A stretch of 64,000 nucleotides of DNA from Odontocerum albicorne (taxonomy: Eukaryota > Arthropoda > Insecta > Trichoptera > Odontoceridae). This document shows, one piece after another, positions 10,561 to 20,699 of this stretch. The notes below the pieces were generated by a model. The model ran no database searches. It had not been told where the DNA came from and worked only from the letters and a program-made list of their open reading frames with translations. The stretch's first letter is position 1. Each line of letters starts with the position of its first letter. The stretch is taken from positions 41,496,766 to 41,560,765 of the forward strand of contig OX463848.1 in assembly GCA_949825065.1 (NCBI GenBank), given 5' to 3'. Both the position numbers and the translations under genes were made by a program.

Positions 10561-10769
10561 CAACAACACATTTGAAAGATATCTACCGCATTTATTTCGT
10601 TCTTTTTATCATTCATGCTTCCATTTCATACAGTTCTATGGAGAATACGTTACTAGAGGTTTCAAAAGACGGCTTTTGATTTTTCTGAGAAAAGACCAGT
10701 TAATCCATATTTTCATATCTAAACTATTACGAATGATAATAACACTTATAATAATAATACTAATAATAA

Positions 10770-11515
10770 AATAACAGTTTACGAAGCGCCGTCAAGTGAG
10801 TAGATGCCCCTAAAGGATTTTCAAAATGTGTGTCTAAGATTCATTTTCAACCTACGAAAGTACGATCATATAACTTCATACCAGAAGGCATTGAACTGGT
10901 TGAATGTTAGAAATAGACGCCAAATTCACATACTGTCTCTATTGTATTGTATAATATCCTTAACTGTCCCGTAGCACCCTCTTATCTCGCCGAAAAATTT
11001 CAGCGTCTTTCCAATCATGGATTAGCGCTACGCTCAAACAGAGATTGTTTATTGGCCTTTCCAGTTCACCGCTCCTCTTTCTTTACGTCGTCCCTTACTG
11101 TTCATGCAGTGAGACTCTGGAATTAGTTACAAACCAATATAAGACTCGCTCCGTCCTTGGCATTGTTTAAGAAGCGACTGAAAAAACTCTTCATTTCTAG
11201 TCAGTAAAATAACGTGTTTCATTCCTGATTTTTCTTTTTCTTTCCTCTCCGCGATCCCTTCCTTTCTTTTTGATTGATGATATCTCACTTTATATGAAAA
11301 ATAATGTTCAGGTGATTGTCCATCTCTGTGGGGCTCGTGGGCATATCCTCACGTATATGTTTATGGATTTCGTGGGGATGGATAGTCATTTGAATGATTT
11401 ATGCGACCATGTAACTTGCTTCATTTACTTTAGTCTGGTTGGTTGGAAGAGATTGCCGCCTGGCAATAAGCCTGCCAGATTGTATTGCAATAAAAGTGTT
11501 AAATAAATAAATAAA
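10770..11515 (+). mobile_element. Non-LTR retrotransposon, 5'-truncated 3' end (I/Jockey-like)
   Basis: Best-preserved copy of this LINE family. With a few frameshifts it encodes CLRFIFNLRKYDHITSYQKA, then LNWLNVRNRRQIHILSLLY and a later SLRRPLLFMQ region, typical of the C-terminus of I/Jockey-group reverse transcriptases. A ~350-bp 3' UTR ends in ggttggaagagattgccgcc, tggcaataagcctgccagat and a taaataaataaa tail. Related ends lie at 8060, 33180 (-), 37880, 55085 and 63600 (-). Confidence 0.8.
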
Positions 11516-11714
11516 GGGCGCTCTAACTCGGGATCCAAACCCACTTTAATTGACGAATTAATAATATTGCAAACAAACTTGAGTTTAAAGAAAGGAAAGT
11601 GGAGGCTGCGGCTATTAGATTAGGTACTTCCCCGCATCTACATATATAAGGGTAAATATATTTGCTAAAAAAACATATCAATACTTCACCTAAAGCCGAA
11701 TGTGTTATTATCGT
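11516..11714. other. Unassigned sequence
   Basis: No recognised feature before the Penelope-like insertion. Confidence 0.3.
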
Positions 11715-11981
11715 ATATAGGGAGATATATTATTTATAGTTAAGGCATTAACATTGTGGAGGTTTAAAGATATTGTAATTTGTTTTATCAAACAGTGTTT
11801 ATTCCACTTTTTGTAACGGTTTAACCCTACCGGTTTCAAGGCCTTCACCTCATCTTCAGGGGAGTCTTGTTTCTGCTCCACTGAAGATGAGGTGAAAGCC
11901 TTGAAACCGGTAGGGTTAAACCATTACAAAACGTGGAATAAACAGTGGTTGATAAAACAAATTACAATATAGGGAGATATA
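11715..11981. mobile_element. Penelope-like terminal repeat pair (family P1, copy A) with 15-bp target duplication
   Basis: The insert at 11730-11966 is flanked by the exact duplication atatagggagatata (11715-11729, 11967-11981). Its two halves are inverted copies of each other: left caaacagtgtttattccact...accctaccggtttcaagg, right its complement. Each half carries ctgaagatgagg...ttgaaaccggtagggtt, which also ends the copy with a GIY-YIG fragment at 26521-27105. There is almost no body between the halves (ttgtttctgctcc). It fits a severely truncated Penelope-like element with inverted terminal repeats. Confidence 0.75.
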
Positions 11982-12169
11982 CGTACAAATGTTTCTTCGT
12001 AGTTCGTCTTCCCTCGATAATATGGTATCAGTGACCATTACATAAGAGTCCTTCTGCGCCATTGCGTATGTGTAAAAAACATATTTGGTTATTAAACCGC
12101 GGTAAGCTTACCAAGGAAAGACGAACTACAAGGACACTTCTGTAGATGCGAAATTGTATTTTATTTCAA
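11982..12169. other. Unassigned sequence
   Basis: No recognised feature. Confidence 0.3.
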
Positions 12170-12635
12170 CGGTCAAATTATACGTTTGGTTGGTGTTATT
12201 GCATGGAGTGGAATCATAGACCCTCAAAGTTGATGGTATGAACCGACTGGCAGCATTCGAAATGTGGATGCACCGGAGAATGCTACGGATACCCTGGATG
12301 GATATGGTCAGCAACACAAGGGTTCTTCAAAGAGTCAAAGTTGGTTGAGAGTTGCGGTTTAATATTAAAATCCGAAAGGTGTCCTATTTGGGTCATGTAC
12401 TTAGAGGAGCAAAGTACAAATTACAGGACCTGATCATCCAGGCCAAACCGAGGGTCGAAGAGGTGTTGGCAGGAGGCAAATCTCTTGGCTCCGCTTTATA
12501 CGTGATTGGGCTGGAATAAGGAGCGTTGGGGATCTTTTTCGGACTGCCGAGGACAGATATGTCTACTTTCAGGTGATATTTAACGTTGGGGTAACCTGAC
12601 ATGACACTGGGAAAAAAAAGAAGGTCAAATGATAT
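12170..12635 (+). pseudogene. RTE-like non-LTR retrotransposon C-terminal fragment
   Basis: Reading with frameshifts gives MNRLAAFEMWMHRRMLRIPW, MDMVSNTRVLQRV, then VSYLGHVLRGAKYKLQDLII, and finally DWAGIRSVGDLFRTAEDR before a stop at about 12600. The F.MW..RRMLRI.W and YLGH..RG..Y signatures are characteristic of insect RTE/BovB-type ORF2 C-termini. The 3' end carries catgacactgggaaaa and gaaggtcaaatgatattttt. Dead copy. Confidence 0.75.
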
Positions 12636-13257
12636 TTTTGATACAAAAGATTAAAAAATTAATTCAACATTGATATGTAAGCAGTGTTATATACTAGAAA
12701 AAAAAACACTTATAGATGACGAACTTAACACAATAACATACCAAACCCATATAATTTATTTAATTCACCCCGGCGAGAACAATTTCATCCCTCCTGTAAT
12801 TAGTCCAAGTTAAATGAAAGCCCATACAATGCCCAATCAGTGCAGTCTTGTTATGTAAGATTTGATATGTGATAGTAGACATTCAGCTTTAGTTTGTAGT
12901 ATATATGATTAATATCAACAAACAATATAAAATCGGTTGAACTTACGTCCGTATTTAACATAAGGTGATTATAGTCACGTTTTAAAAGTTATTAGTGTAA
13001 TAATCAGAACATTTTCATTTAAATATTGATATAATTGTAAAATATAAAATTACAATGTCAAATAATGTATTTATTTAAAATATATAACTTTACTCTTAAA
13101 CAGAAAAACAAATATTTAAACGAGAAAGTATGTTAGTTTACAATCAGTGCTTGATTCTTCGAACGTTGATAGTATTTAAACCTAATTATTCGATTCACAT
13201 ATCACTCTCACTCTCTTCATAATGTTGCTATGTAAATAAATGATTTCTGTTGTTGTA
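12636..13257. other. Unassigned AT-rich sequence
   Basis: Strongly AT-rich, no open frame or recognised repeat. Confidence 0.4.
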
Positions 13258-13410
13258 GATCATTCGTTTGAAGAGTCATGGTGTGAGTAACACTCTCTGT
13301 ATTACACAACTTGTGTAGTGGTATTGGTTTTAGAATGCCACACGATTGATTCGCGCAGAGCGTACGTTTGTATTGTTGTTAAAATACTCGGTGATTAGAA
13401 AAACACTACC

Positions 13411-13485
13411 ATGTCAAAATTAGAAGAGAGAAAACCGTTTTCGGACCAAGCAAAGGAGATCGTTTTAAATTTTGGTAATGATTGA
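13411..13485 (+). pseudogene. N-terminal stub of a transposase-like gene
   Basis: Twenty-four codons starting MSKLEERKPFSDQAKEIVLN, then a stop. S.QA.EIVLN resembles, from memory, the start of insect IS630-type transposases, and its position just inside a TIR supports this. No catalytic part remains between the stub and the right TIR. Confidence 0.45.
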
Positions 13486-13767
13486 TAATAATTAGGGATC
13501 GGTCGAAAAGGTGATGCAATCTATTAGTGCGATTTTTGTCTAATGTAATGTATAATTTAAAAAAATAGAAAGCTTAGAATGTACTTTGTTATAACTTCAA
13601 GTCTACTAGAATTTAGTATCACTCCATCCACTATTATTTTAAAACTTTATTATTTGGCATTGTAATTATGATACATTAATATGTTAAATAATTTTACATT
13701 CATTTTATTTTTATGTGCAATCTAATTAAAGCTGACGAACATTTTTACTTTATATATAATACTGGTA

Positions 13768-13879
<112 letters not shown>

Positions 13880-14165
13880 AATCTTAAAAAATTCCATTAT
13901 TGTTATTTAATGTAACCTAGAATCTGCCATGCCTAAACAATTAATATGTTAAATAAACTTACTTTCATTTTATTTTTATGATTATTTAAATTTAAGCTGA
14001 CAGCATTTTTAATTTACAAACCGTTTGTGTTCATTTCAATGTTTGAATATAAATATTTTCATATTTTTTTTGCTTTTTCACTTCATTAAAAAAATAAAGT
14101 GACAAGTTTTTGTAAACACACTGTTACTCACACTATTGCAAAATGGTTCTTCAAACTGAATGATC

Positions 14166-14650
14166 TATAATATAATTGCTCATACATAATTTTCTGCCTA
14201 TAATATACGCACTGTTATGAGTTTTGTTTCATCCAAATCATAATACATATTATTGAAGGTTTCCAGTTTCGTTCCGGAAACGGATTTAAAAAAAATATTT
14301 TTTAATTACCTTATTATGATTATTTTCAGCAAGATAAAATTTTATTTAAAGTATTACAGATTTATTATTTTGAATAAAAATTATGATATGGCCGCAAAAG
14401 AGCTGCAGATACTAAAAGGAAGAGACGATCGCGTCAATCCCTACGAGCAAGCGAGCCTCGAGAGAAACAGCAACATTACAACAACCTGAAGTGGCAGAAA
14501 GTCAAGCACAGCATTTTATTGAAAATAAAATTAATTTCCGTCATTATTACTAAAACAATCACAAATGTTGATACAACTTCTCAAAAAGGGTTATATTGTA
14601 TTGTATAACACTTTTCCATGGAGTAATATCTTCCAGCCAACCAGAAAGAC
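14166..14650. other. Unassigned AT-rich sequence
   Basis: A 78-codon open frame at 14253-14489 shows no recognised motif and is probably chance. Confidence 0.35.
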
Positions 14651-14838
14651 GACGTCCGTGGCCTGGTGGTAAGACACTTGTCTGCCGATTCGGAGGTTGC
14701 GGGTTCAATCCCCGCTGGAACCCGGATTTTTTTAAAATAGGATTCCAGTCTGGTTAACACTTAGGGCCTATAAAAACATCTTTCCGTTGGTTGGAAGAGA
14801 TTGCCACATGGCAATAAACTCGCCAGGTTAAAAAAAAA
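14651..14838 (+). mobile_element. tRNA-derived SINE, family A, full-length
   Basis: Head: gtccgtggcctggtggtaag (A-box-like), then ggttgcgggttcaatccccg (B box). Body: gattccagtctggttaacac and ttagggcc. Tail: ttggttggaagagattgcca, catggcaataaactcgccag, then an A-run. The tail holds the hairpin ttgccacatggcaa and is shared with LINE 3' ends here, so LINE machinery probably mobilised it. Confidence 0.85.
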
Positions 14839-14841
14839 ATG

Positions 14842-14964
14842 TGAAAGAGGCCTTAAGTGACCACCAAAACCAGACTATTTTCCTTTTTATAAAAATCTGG
14901 ATTTCAATGTGAATCAAACCCACAACCTCTGGGTCGGGAGACAAGACCTTACCAGGGTGTGGGA
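14842..14964 (-). mobile_element. tRNA-derived SINE, family A, partial, inverted
   Basis: Inverted relative to the SINE at 14651-14838. It carries the complement of the B-box region (caatgtgaatcaaacccaca) and of the body (ggccttaagtgaccaccaaa). It lies 3 bp from its neighbour, giving a tail-to-tail pair that could fold back. Confidence 0.75.
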
Positions 14965-15193
14965 TGAAATACATCTGGTATCCTCGCGGCCGGGCTCACC
15001 CTATATTGGTACGGTGTTTATCGGCTGGGGGGATGCTATGAGATGAACCCAGATCTTTTTATAGCTTCTCTCTTAAATGTATTTTCTGCAGGTTATCTTT
15101 AGATACTATATAATATACGGTATGTGAGATTTCGGAATATATTTTAATATGTACATATTATATTGCTACCAATAAACCTGTATTTATTTATTT
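14965..15193 (+). mobile_element. Non-LTR element 3' end with (ATTT)n tail, copy 1
   Basis: Collinear with 32575-32812: atctggtatcctcg, gatctttttatagcttctct, cttaaatgtattttctg, ggaatatatt, caataaacctgtatttattt. The ATTT-repeat tail is typical of a non-LTR or SINE 3' terminus. No coding part is visible. Confidence 0.65.
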
Positions 15194-15854
15194 ATTTTAC
15201 AACTAGGCCACGGAGGCTGTTTTCAAGAGTCTAATAACATATAATGATAATTCCAATAAGTCTTGTTTAGAAAGCACGCAGGCAGTTTTGAGGCCGCTTT
15301 CTCCAGTAGCGGCAAGTAAATTAATCTTGACATTTCAACTCTTGATCTTGAAATTAATGACCCCGGATTTCTCTGTTAAGTTTCATTGCAATGGTATTTA
15401 AATGCCATCCTGTGATGGTTGGGTAAACCGCCATAGCGTGGCCACCACAATAGGGGTAAAGAGGGTTGAACGCCCGCGCACCATGAGGAAGGCTCGGCAG
15501 GATACCAAAGGTTACCGCGGTGCGGTTACACAAATGAAGAAGTAAATACAGTGGAAGCAACATAAAAACATGACAGAATGAAAAAGTTAAAAGAACTTAA
15601 AGGTCACAATTTTCGCATTGATTTATGTTTATCTATCTATTGTTATCGTATATGTTATTGATTTATGAAATATAATTGATTGACAGGCAATCAATTCTGA
15701 TTGTCAACATCCTGTAGATGGAAGAAGTTTATACGTGTATCTTTTGCACCTCTGCAAGCACACAGATTTGCCATGTTTAACCCAAAGTTCCGATATAAAG
15801 AAGATCCAAGTTCTACGACGATTTACATCCTTTATGTTTATAAAGTATTATATT
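15194..15854. other. Unassigned sequence with a SINE scrap
   Basis: 15200-15225 (caactaggccacggaggctg) resembles the inverted head of SINE family A. The rest, including a GC-richer patch at 15400-15530, was not recognised. Confidence 0.4.
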
Positions 15855-16060
15855 TTCATTGGATGCAGTACAATCTGACAGATTAATTACCACGAGGCAA
15901 TCTCTTCCAATCGACCAGAAAAGAGATCATTAATCCTTAAGTGAAAACCAGATACGAGTATGAACCCTTTTATAAAAAAAATATGGATATCGACGGGAAT
16001 CAAATCCACGATCCCTAGGTTGTAAGACAAGCATGTTACTAACCAAAGCGTGTAGGTTGT
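15855..16060 (-). mobile_element. tRNA-derived SINE, family A, inverted
   Basis: Contains the complement of the tail (taattaccacgaggcaatct, cttccaatcgaccagaaa), of the body (ccttaagtgaaaaccagata) and of the B box (gacgggaatcaaatccacga). Ends next to the duplicated segment that hosts the intact mariner. Confidence 0.75.
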
Positions 16061-16198
16061 ATGTTGAAAAGTACCATAAGAATAATGTAATCATAACACC
16101 TATACTAAAGAAAATGTAGCATGGTCCGTGTGACGTTTTACAAATTTGCTCCAATACAACCTTGTTCAGTAATTTTAATTATTTTATCAACTTTAATA

Positions 16199-17485
16199 TT
16201 AGGTCCTTACATATGAAATTGGCGTTTTGCCGTACTGGCAACTTTGATCTCAAATATCTTCTCTTTGGTTAGGAATTCCAAATTAAAATTTGTACAGCTA
16301 TTTACTCAAGTATTTGTGTTTCGAAAATTATAATTCATTTGGTTTTTCCTCAATTGTTTTTTTTCTTTGCGTCACTCAGTTTACAAAATGGAAAACTTGA
16401 AATATCGCGTTATTTACGAGTACGAGTTCCACCGTGGCACCAGTGCTGCAGAAACGGCTCGAAGGATTAATGATGTGTATGGCGACGGTGCCGCAAAAGA
16501 AAACACAGTGCGTTTTTGGTTCCAACGTTTTCGTTCTGGAAATTTCGACCTGCAGAAAAAGCCCCGTGGACGGCCGGAGACCAAAGTTGATAATGAAGAA
16601 TTGAAGGCTATTGTGGAAGCGGATCCATCGCAAACCACGTCCGAGTTAGCTGCAGGCTGCGGTGTTAGTGATAAAACTGTTTTAATCCACTTGAAGCAAA
16701 TTGGGAAGGTGAAAAAGCTTGAAAGGTGGGTACCTCACGAATTGAGTGAAGCAAATCAACAAACGCGCGTTGACTGCTGCGTTGCATTACTCAACCGGCA
16801 CAATAATGAAGGGATTTTGAATCGAATCATTACCTGTGATGAAAAGTGGATCCTGTATGATAATCGGAAGCGCTCATCGCAATGGCTGAACCCTGCCGAA
16901 CAAGCCAAACCATGCCCCAAGCGAAAATTGACTCCAAAAAAGTTACTTGTGAGCGTTTGGTGGACTAGTGCTGGTGTCGTTCACTACAGCTTTCTTAAAT
17001 CTGGCCAGACGATTACGGCAGATGTCTATTGTCAGCAACTGCAAACCATGATGGAAAAGCTAGCTGCTAAACAACCGAGGCTGGTTAATCGCTCTAGGCC
17101 ACTGCTGCTTCATGATAACGCTAGACCACACACTGCACAACAGACGGCTACCAAATTAGAAGAGCTTCAATTGGAATGTCTAAGACATCCACCGTACTCT
17201 CCGGACCTTGCCCCAACAGATTACTATTTTTTTCGAAATTTGGATAACTTCTTGCAAGGGAAAAAATTCAACTCCGATGGGGCAGTCCAAACCGACTTCA
17301 AAGATTTTATTGATTCCCGTCCGAATGGTTTTTTTAGTAAAGGGATCGATGAACTACCTATGAGATGGCAAAAGTGCATAGATAGCAATGGTACATACTT
17401 TGATTAAATAAATATATTATATTAAAAAAAAATCAACTTTATGTTCCTCCCAAACAAAACGCCAATTTCATATGTAAGGACCTAA
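16199..17485 (+). mobile_element. Full-length mariner element, 1287 bp, intact
   Basis: 31-bp perfect TIRs begin ttaggtccttacatatgaaa and continue attggcgttttg. TA flanks both ends (16197-16198, 17486-17487). The empty site at about 30650 reads gacttaaatataagcc, confirming a clean TA insertion. It encodes a complete transposase. A second, nearly identical copy is at 60254-61539 on the other strand. Confidence 0.97.
16388..17407 (+). CDS. mariner transposase (DD34D), intact, 339 aa
   Basis: Cut-and-paste transposase that binds the element's TIRs as a multimer in the nucleus and inserts at TA. ATG 16388 (MENLKYRVIYEYEF) is chosen; an in-frame TTG 7 codons upstream is less likely. Residues 1-60 and 70-110 form two helix-turn-helix modules (NTVRFWFQRF; VSDKTVLIHLKQIG) around the linker GRPETK. 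WVPHEL is at 114-119. The catalytic triad is D151 (CDEKW), D243 (LLHDNARPH) and D278 (YSPDLAPTDYY), with exactly 34 residues between the last two. Length is as expected for mariners (~340-350 aa). No stops. The subfamily is not certain; the sequence resembles proteins often auto-annotated as SETMAR in insects. No promoter was identified beyond the TIR and 5' UTR. Functional by inspection only. Confidence 0.96.
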   Translation: MENLKYRVIYEYEFHRGTSAAETARRINDVYGDGAAKENTVRFWFQRFRSGNFDLQKKPRGRPETKVDNEELKAIVEADPSQTTSELAAGCGVSDKTVLIHLKQIGKVKKLERWVPHELSEANQQTRVDCCVALLNRHNNEGILNRIITCDEKWILYDNRKRSSQWLNPAEQAKPCPKRKLTPKKLLVSVWWTSAGVVHYSFLKSGQTITADVYCQQLQTMMEKLAAKQPRLVNRSRPLLLHDNARPHTAQQTATKLEELQLECLRHPPYSPDLAPTDYYFFRNLDNFLQGKKFNSDGAVQTDFKDFIDSRPNGFFSKGIDELPMRWQKCIDSNGTYFD

Positions 17486-18162
17486 TATAAGCCTCGATTC
17501 TAATAAATATCAAGTTATTTAGGTAAATACATTACATAAAACTAACAATAATGACAAATTATTACATGTTTTTACAAATTAGCAAAAATATGTCAGTTTG
17601 TTAAAATCCAATAATATTTGATATTTGTCAAAAGTCACTACGTTAGTCTGCATTGGATAGGGATGGCGTTTACGATAATTGGATTTTCGATTTTTTTATA
17701 TCTAAAATTAAATGTTCGTAATTAGTATTAATTTATAGTGGATCTTGGCCTATTTAAAGATATATACAAATCATACAATACATTAGAAAGTCAGTTTAAT
17801 AAAAATTAGGAATTAAAACGTCAGTTAAGAAAAAAACAATTTTTCTATTTAAAAAAAAAACGATTCGATTTGTAAAAAAAAACAATTTTACCCCATCCCT
17901 TTGAGTCATGACATTTCAAACGTCACAGGGATCATGCTATATTTTCTTGAGTACAATTGTATATGAATTTGTAGTTTTTTTTTTAAATAACGTAGAAAGG
18001 TTCAAAATTTTCAGGTCCAAGAATATAAACAGCGATAGTTTTTTTATTTTCAAAACAGTCATTCTATAGTTCAGTACACTTGTTTAGAATGACTAATTAA
18101 TATTTCAAAACCACTTTGTAGATATTATGAAACTTTGTTCTAAAAAAGGTATTATCAAATTG

Positions 18163-18358
18163 GCAACCTCCGTAGCATAGTTAGTAAGATGCGTGTCTTC
18201 TGACCTGGACGTTGCGGGTTCAATTCTAGCTAGATCCCAGATTTAAAATAATATTTCAGTCCGGTTTTCACTTAAGGCCTCATATACATCTTTCTGGTTG
18301 GTTGAGGAAGATTGTCACATGGCAATGATCACACAAAGTTGTATTGTACACAAATAAA
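18163..18358 (+). mobile_element. tRNA-derived SINE, family A
   Basis: Head ggcaacctccgtagcatagt and agtaagatgcgtgtcttctg; B box gttgcgggttcaattctagc; body cagtccggttttcacttaag; tail ggttggttgaggaagattgt, cacatggcaatgatc, then an A-rich end. Full-length but diverged. Confidence 0.8.
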
Positions 18359-18417
18359 ATATTATAACATATGTGTACATGATTCACTCGAGCGATATCA
18401 GATCTAATTTATTTAAT

Positions 18418-19270
18418 AATAGCGGGTTCGAGTCCCGAGCTCGAACGTCCTTGAGGAGAATTTGCTCTTTTAACGGCACTATATAAAATTGTCATTAAAA
18501 TTGAATTATAGCACTCTAGAGATCACTGTTTCGCCATTTTAATTTGTTTTTCCACAGAAATGGAACATCAGTTTTCAAAATGAAAAAATATCTCTATAGG
18601 ATAATTAGGGGATATAGCACTGTAGAGATAACTTTTTCGTCATTTTTATTTGTTTTTCCACAGAAATCGAACTTCAGTTTTCAAAATAAAAAAATATCCC
18701 TATAGGATAATTGGGGGCTATAGCACTCTAGAGATAACTTTTTCGCCATTTTAATTTGTTTTTCCACAGAAATCGAACTTCAGTTTTCAAAATGAAAAAA
18801 TATCTCTATACGATAATTGGGGGCTATAAGGTGGCTATAGCACTGTAGAGATAATTTTTTCATCATTTTTATTTGTTTTTCCACAGAAATCGAACTTCAG
18901 TTTTCAAAATGAAAAAATATCTCTATAAGATAATTGGGGGCTATAAGGTGGCTATAGTACTGTGGAGATAATTTTTTCGTCATTTTTATTTGTTTTTCCA
19001 CAGAAATCGAATTTCAGTTTTCAAAATAAAAACATATGTATATAGGAGAATTGGGGGCTATAAGGTAGCTATAACACTGTGGAGATAATTTTTTCGTCAT
19101 TTTTATTTGTTTTTCCACAGAAATCCAGCTTCAGTAATCAAAATGAAAAAACATCTCTATAGGATAATTGGGGGGTATAAGGTTGGCTATAGCACTGTGG
19201 AGATATTTTTTTCGTCATTTTTATTTGTTTTTCCACAGAAATCCAGCTTCAGTTTTCTAAATTTACTCTA
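18418..19270. repeat. 106-118-bp tandem repeat, seven copies
   Basis: gcactctagagat or gcactgtagagat recurs at about 18511, 18617, 18723, 18840, 18957, 19074 and 19192. The first intervals are 106 bp. Later ones are 116-119 bp because a block ataaggtggct was inserted and then propagated. Each unit has tttttccacagaaatcgaac and cagttttcaaaatgaaaaaa. The 5' lead-in (18420-18500, gcgggttcgagtcccgag then gaggagaatttgctctttta) partly recurs at 26310-26370. Confidence 0.9.
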
Positions 19271-19898
19271 AGTCTAAATAATGAAGAATTCGGAAAATTA
19301 TTCGTTGTATAATTCTGACATAGAAATTTGTCTTACATGATCGATATGATAGTCCATAATTGATATATAAACAAGCTTACACTCATGGTATCATATATTG
19401 AATTTCAAAAGGTTCTGCGTAGGCTTCATACGGTAAACAATTTTTCTTTTGAATTTCCAATATACTTGTATGGCTACAAAAAAGGACGTAGCCCACCAGA
19501 TCCCAATATATTCGTGCCTATCCTCTCTGTGTTTGACAGGTGATATGAAAAAAAAACGATTTAAAGATAGATTAAGACACATCGCCCCCTTCGGTTCCCT
19601 CCCATCTTACCCGTATCATGCGAGAGATGGGAAGAGACGAGAGCAGAAAGGCAGAGATGAGGGAACGGGATGCTGTGGGAGGTTAAACAATCAGTGGACC
19701 AGGGGGAGTGAGTGGGGTCGGGCAGGGAAATTGCTTCATCTTACCTTTTCGGATGGAGTATTTTTTATAAGAGCAAAATATGAACAAATTGTTAAAAAAA
19801 AATGGTGTGTTAGAAATAATACTTTTAGTCAAAAGTGATGAGATGGAATCACTAACTTGAGGCTAAGGTTACAAAATTTAAAAAAAAAACTAACTAAA
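19271..19898. other. Unassigned sequence with a chance open frame
   Basis: A 129-codon frame at 19449-19838 includes a GC-richer stretch (19580-19740, purine-rich) but no recognised domain. No other support. Confidence 0.35.
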
Positions 19899-20456
19899 TG
19901 CTCTTTCAAGTTGAGCGGTTTTTTTAATTCCATTTTTTTTAATTCTTGAATAAAATACATAATTTGCTTTGATTTAAAAAAATGTTTATTAGTCATTGAA
20001 GTATATTGTATGGTATTTAAACACAAAAAAAAAACAATATCCGCCAATCGTCCACCTCTTGCAGCTCTATAGATGTCCAATCTTTTGTCAAAATTTTCGA
20101 TGACATTTTGGCATAATTGCGATTCTAACTCACCAATAACGCGAATAATTTCGTCTTTCAGCTCAGGAATTGATCGAGGTTTATTATTATAGACCTGACT
20201 TTTCACGTAGCCCCAGAGAAAATAGTCCAACGGTGTCAGATCACATGATCTTGGTGGTCAATAAACATAATAGTTTCCAGAGATTACAATTTATAAAATA
20301 ATTCTCTATTTGAACGCGTTGTTGTATTATATACGACTCCATTTTTATAAATTTCATACATTACACTTCTCAAATGTCACAAGACCCAGGCAAGTTTGCG
20401 ACGCCATCTGTGTTTTATAAAAAAATTAAAAAAACCACTCAATTTGAAAGACCCTT
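19899..20456 (-). mobile_element. Internally deleted mariner-like element, copy 2
   Basis: TIRs ctctttcaagttgagcggtt (left) and, inverted, agggtctttcaaattgagtg (right). ~558 bp without the LINE insertion seen in copy 1. Same deletion junction as 7347-8024 and 27123-27676. Confidence 0.85.
20015..20342 (-). pseudogene. Fused-end remnant of DUF4817/DDE-type transposase, longest C-terminal frame
   Basis: The N-terminus MESYTIQQRVQI is joined across the deletion to CDLTPLDYFLWGYVKSQVYN (third catalytic aspartate included), then RSIPELKDEIIRVIGELESQ, NVIENFDKRLDIYRAARGGR and LADIVF. This is the conserved C-terminal half-domain of the family. The frame runs past the usual end into the 3' UTR because the original stop is lost. 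The region between the first helix-turn-helix and the third DDE residue is absent, so the product cannot be catalytic. Confidence 0.8.
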
Positions 20457-20699
20457 TATATATTACATTATAATTAACTTTTTTATACTAGTAATCACAA
20501 AACTGACACTTTTCAACATTCAACACTTAAATGTGAAAAATTCTACACACTCAACTAAAATTAATTTGAAAAATCTGTTTCAATATACAAAAACATTTTC
20601 AAACTGTTTGACAAGGTTTTTGTAAAGCGAAACAGGTTTTTTTCACTTTAAAATTATGTTTAAAAATTGAGTTCTTATAATAAAAAAATGTAATGAATT
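20457..20699. other. Unassigned AT-rich sequence
   Basis: No recognised feature. Confidence 0.3.

Larger units (their letters stand above)
16107..18210. repeat. Duplicated segment, occupied copy (partner at 30554-31375)
   Basis: Outside the mariner at 16199-17485 this segment matches 30554-31375 closely. It begins aaagaaaatgtagcatggtc; the inverted end lies at 17914-17949 (gggatcatgctatattttct), giving ~36-bp imperfect TIRs of a ~555-bp element. Homology continues 250 bp past the right TIR to the SINE head at 18163. The partner copy stops inside that SINE head. Confidence 0.85.

Noticed and set aside
14651..14735. tRNA gene
   Set aside because: A and B boxes are present, but the sequence continues into a SINE body and LINE-like tail, does not fold as a full cloverleaf by eye, and recurs with the same tail at other sites.
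16376..16638. Minus-strand frames of 85 and 74 codons (and mirror frames at 61100-61362)
   Set aside because: Antisense shadows of the intact mariner transposase.
19449..19838. 129-codon plus-strand frame
   Set aside because: No recognised domain, splice context or conservation evidence; the adjacent transposon ends just beside it.
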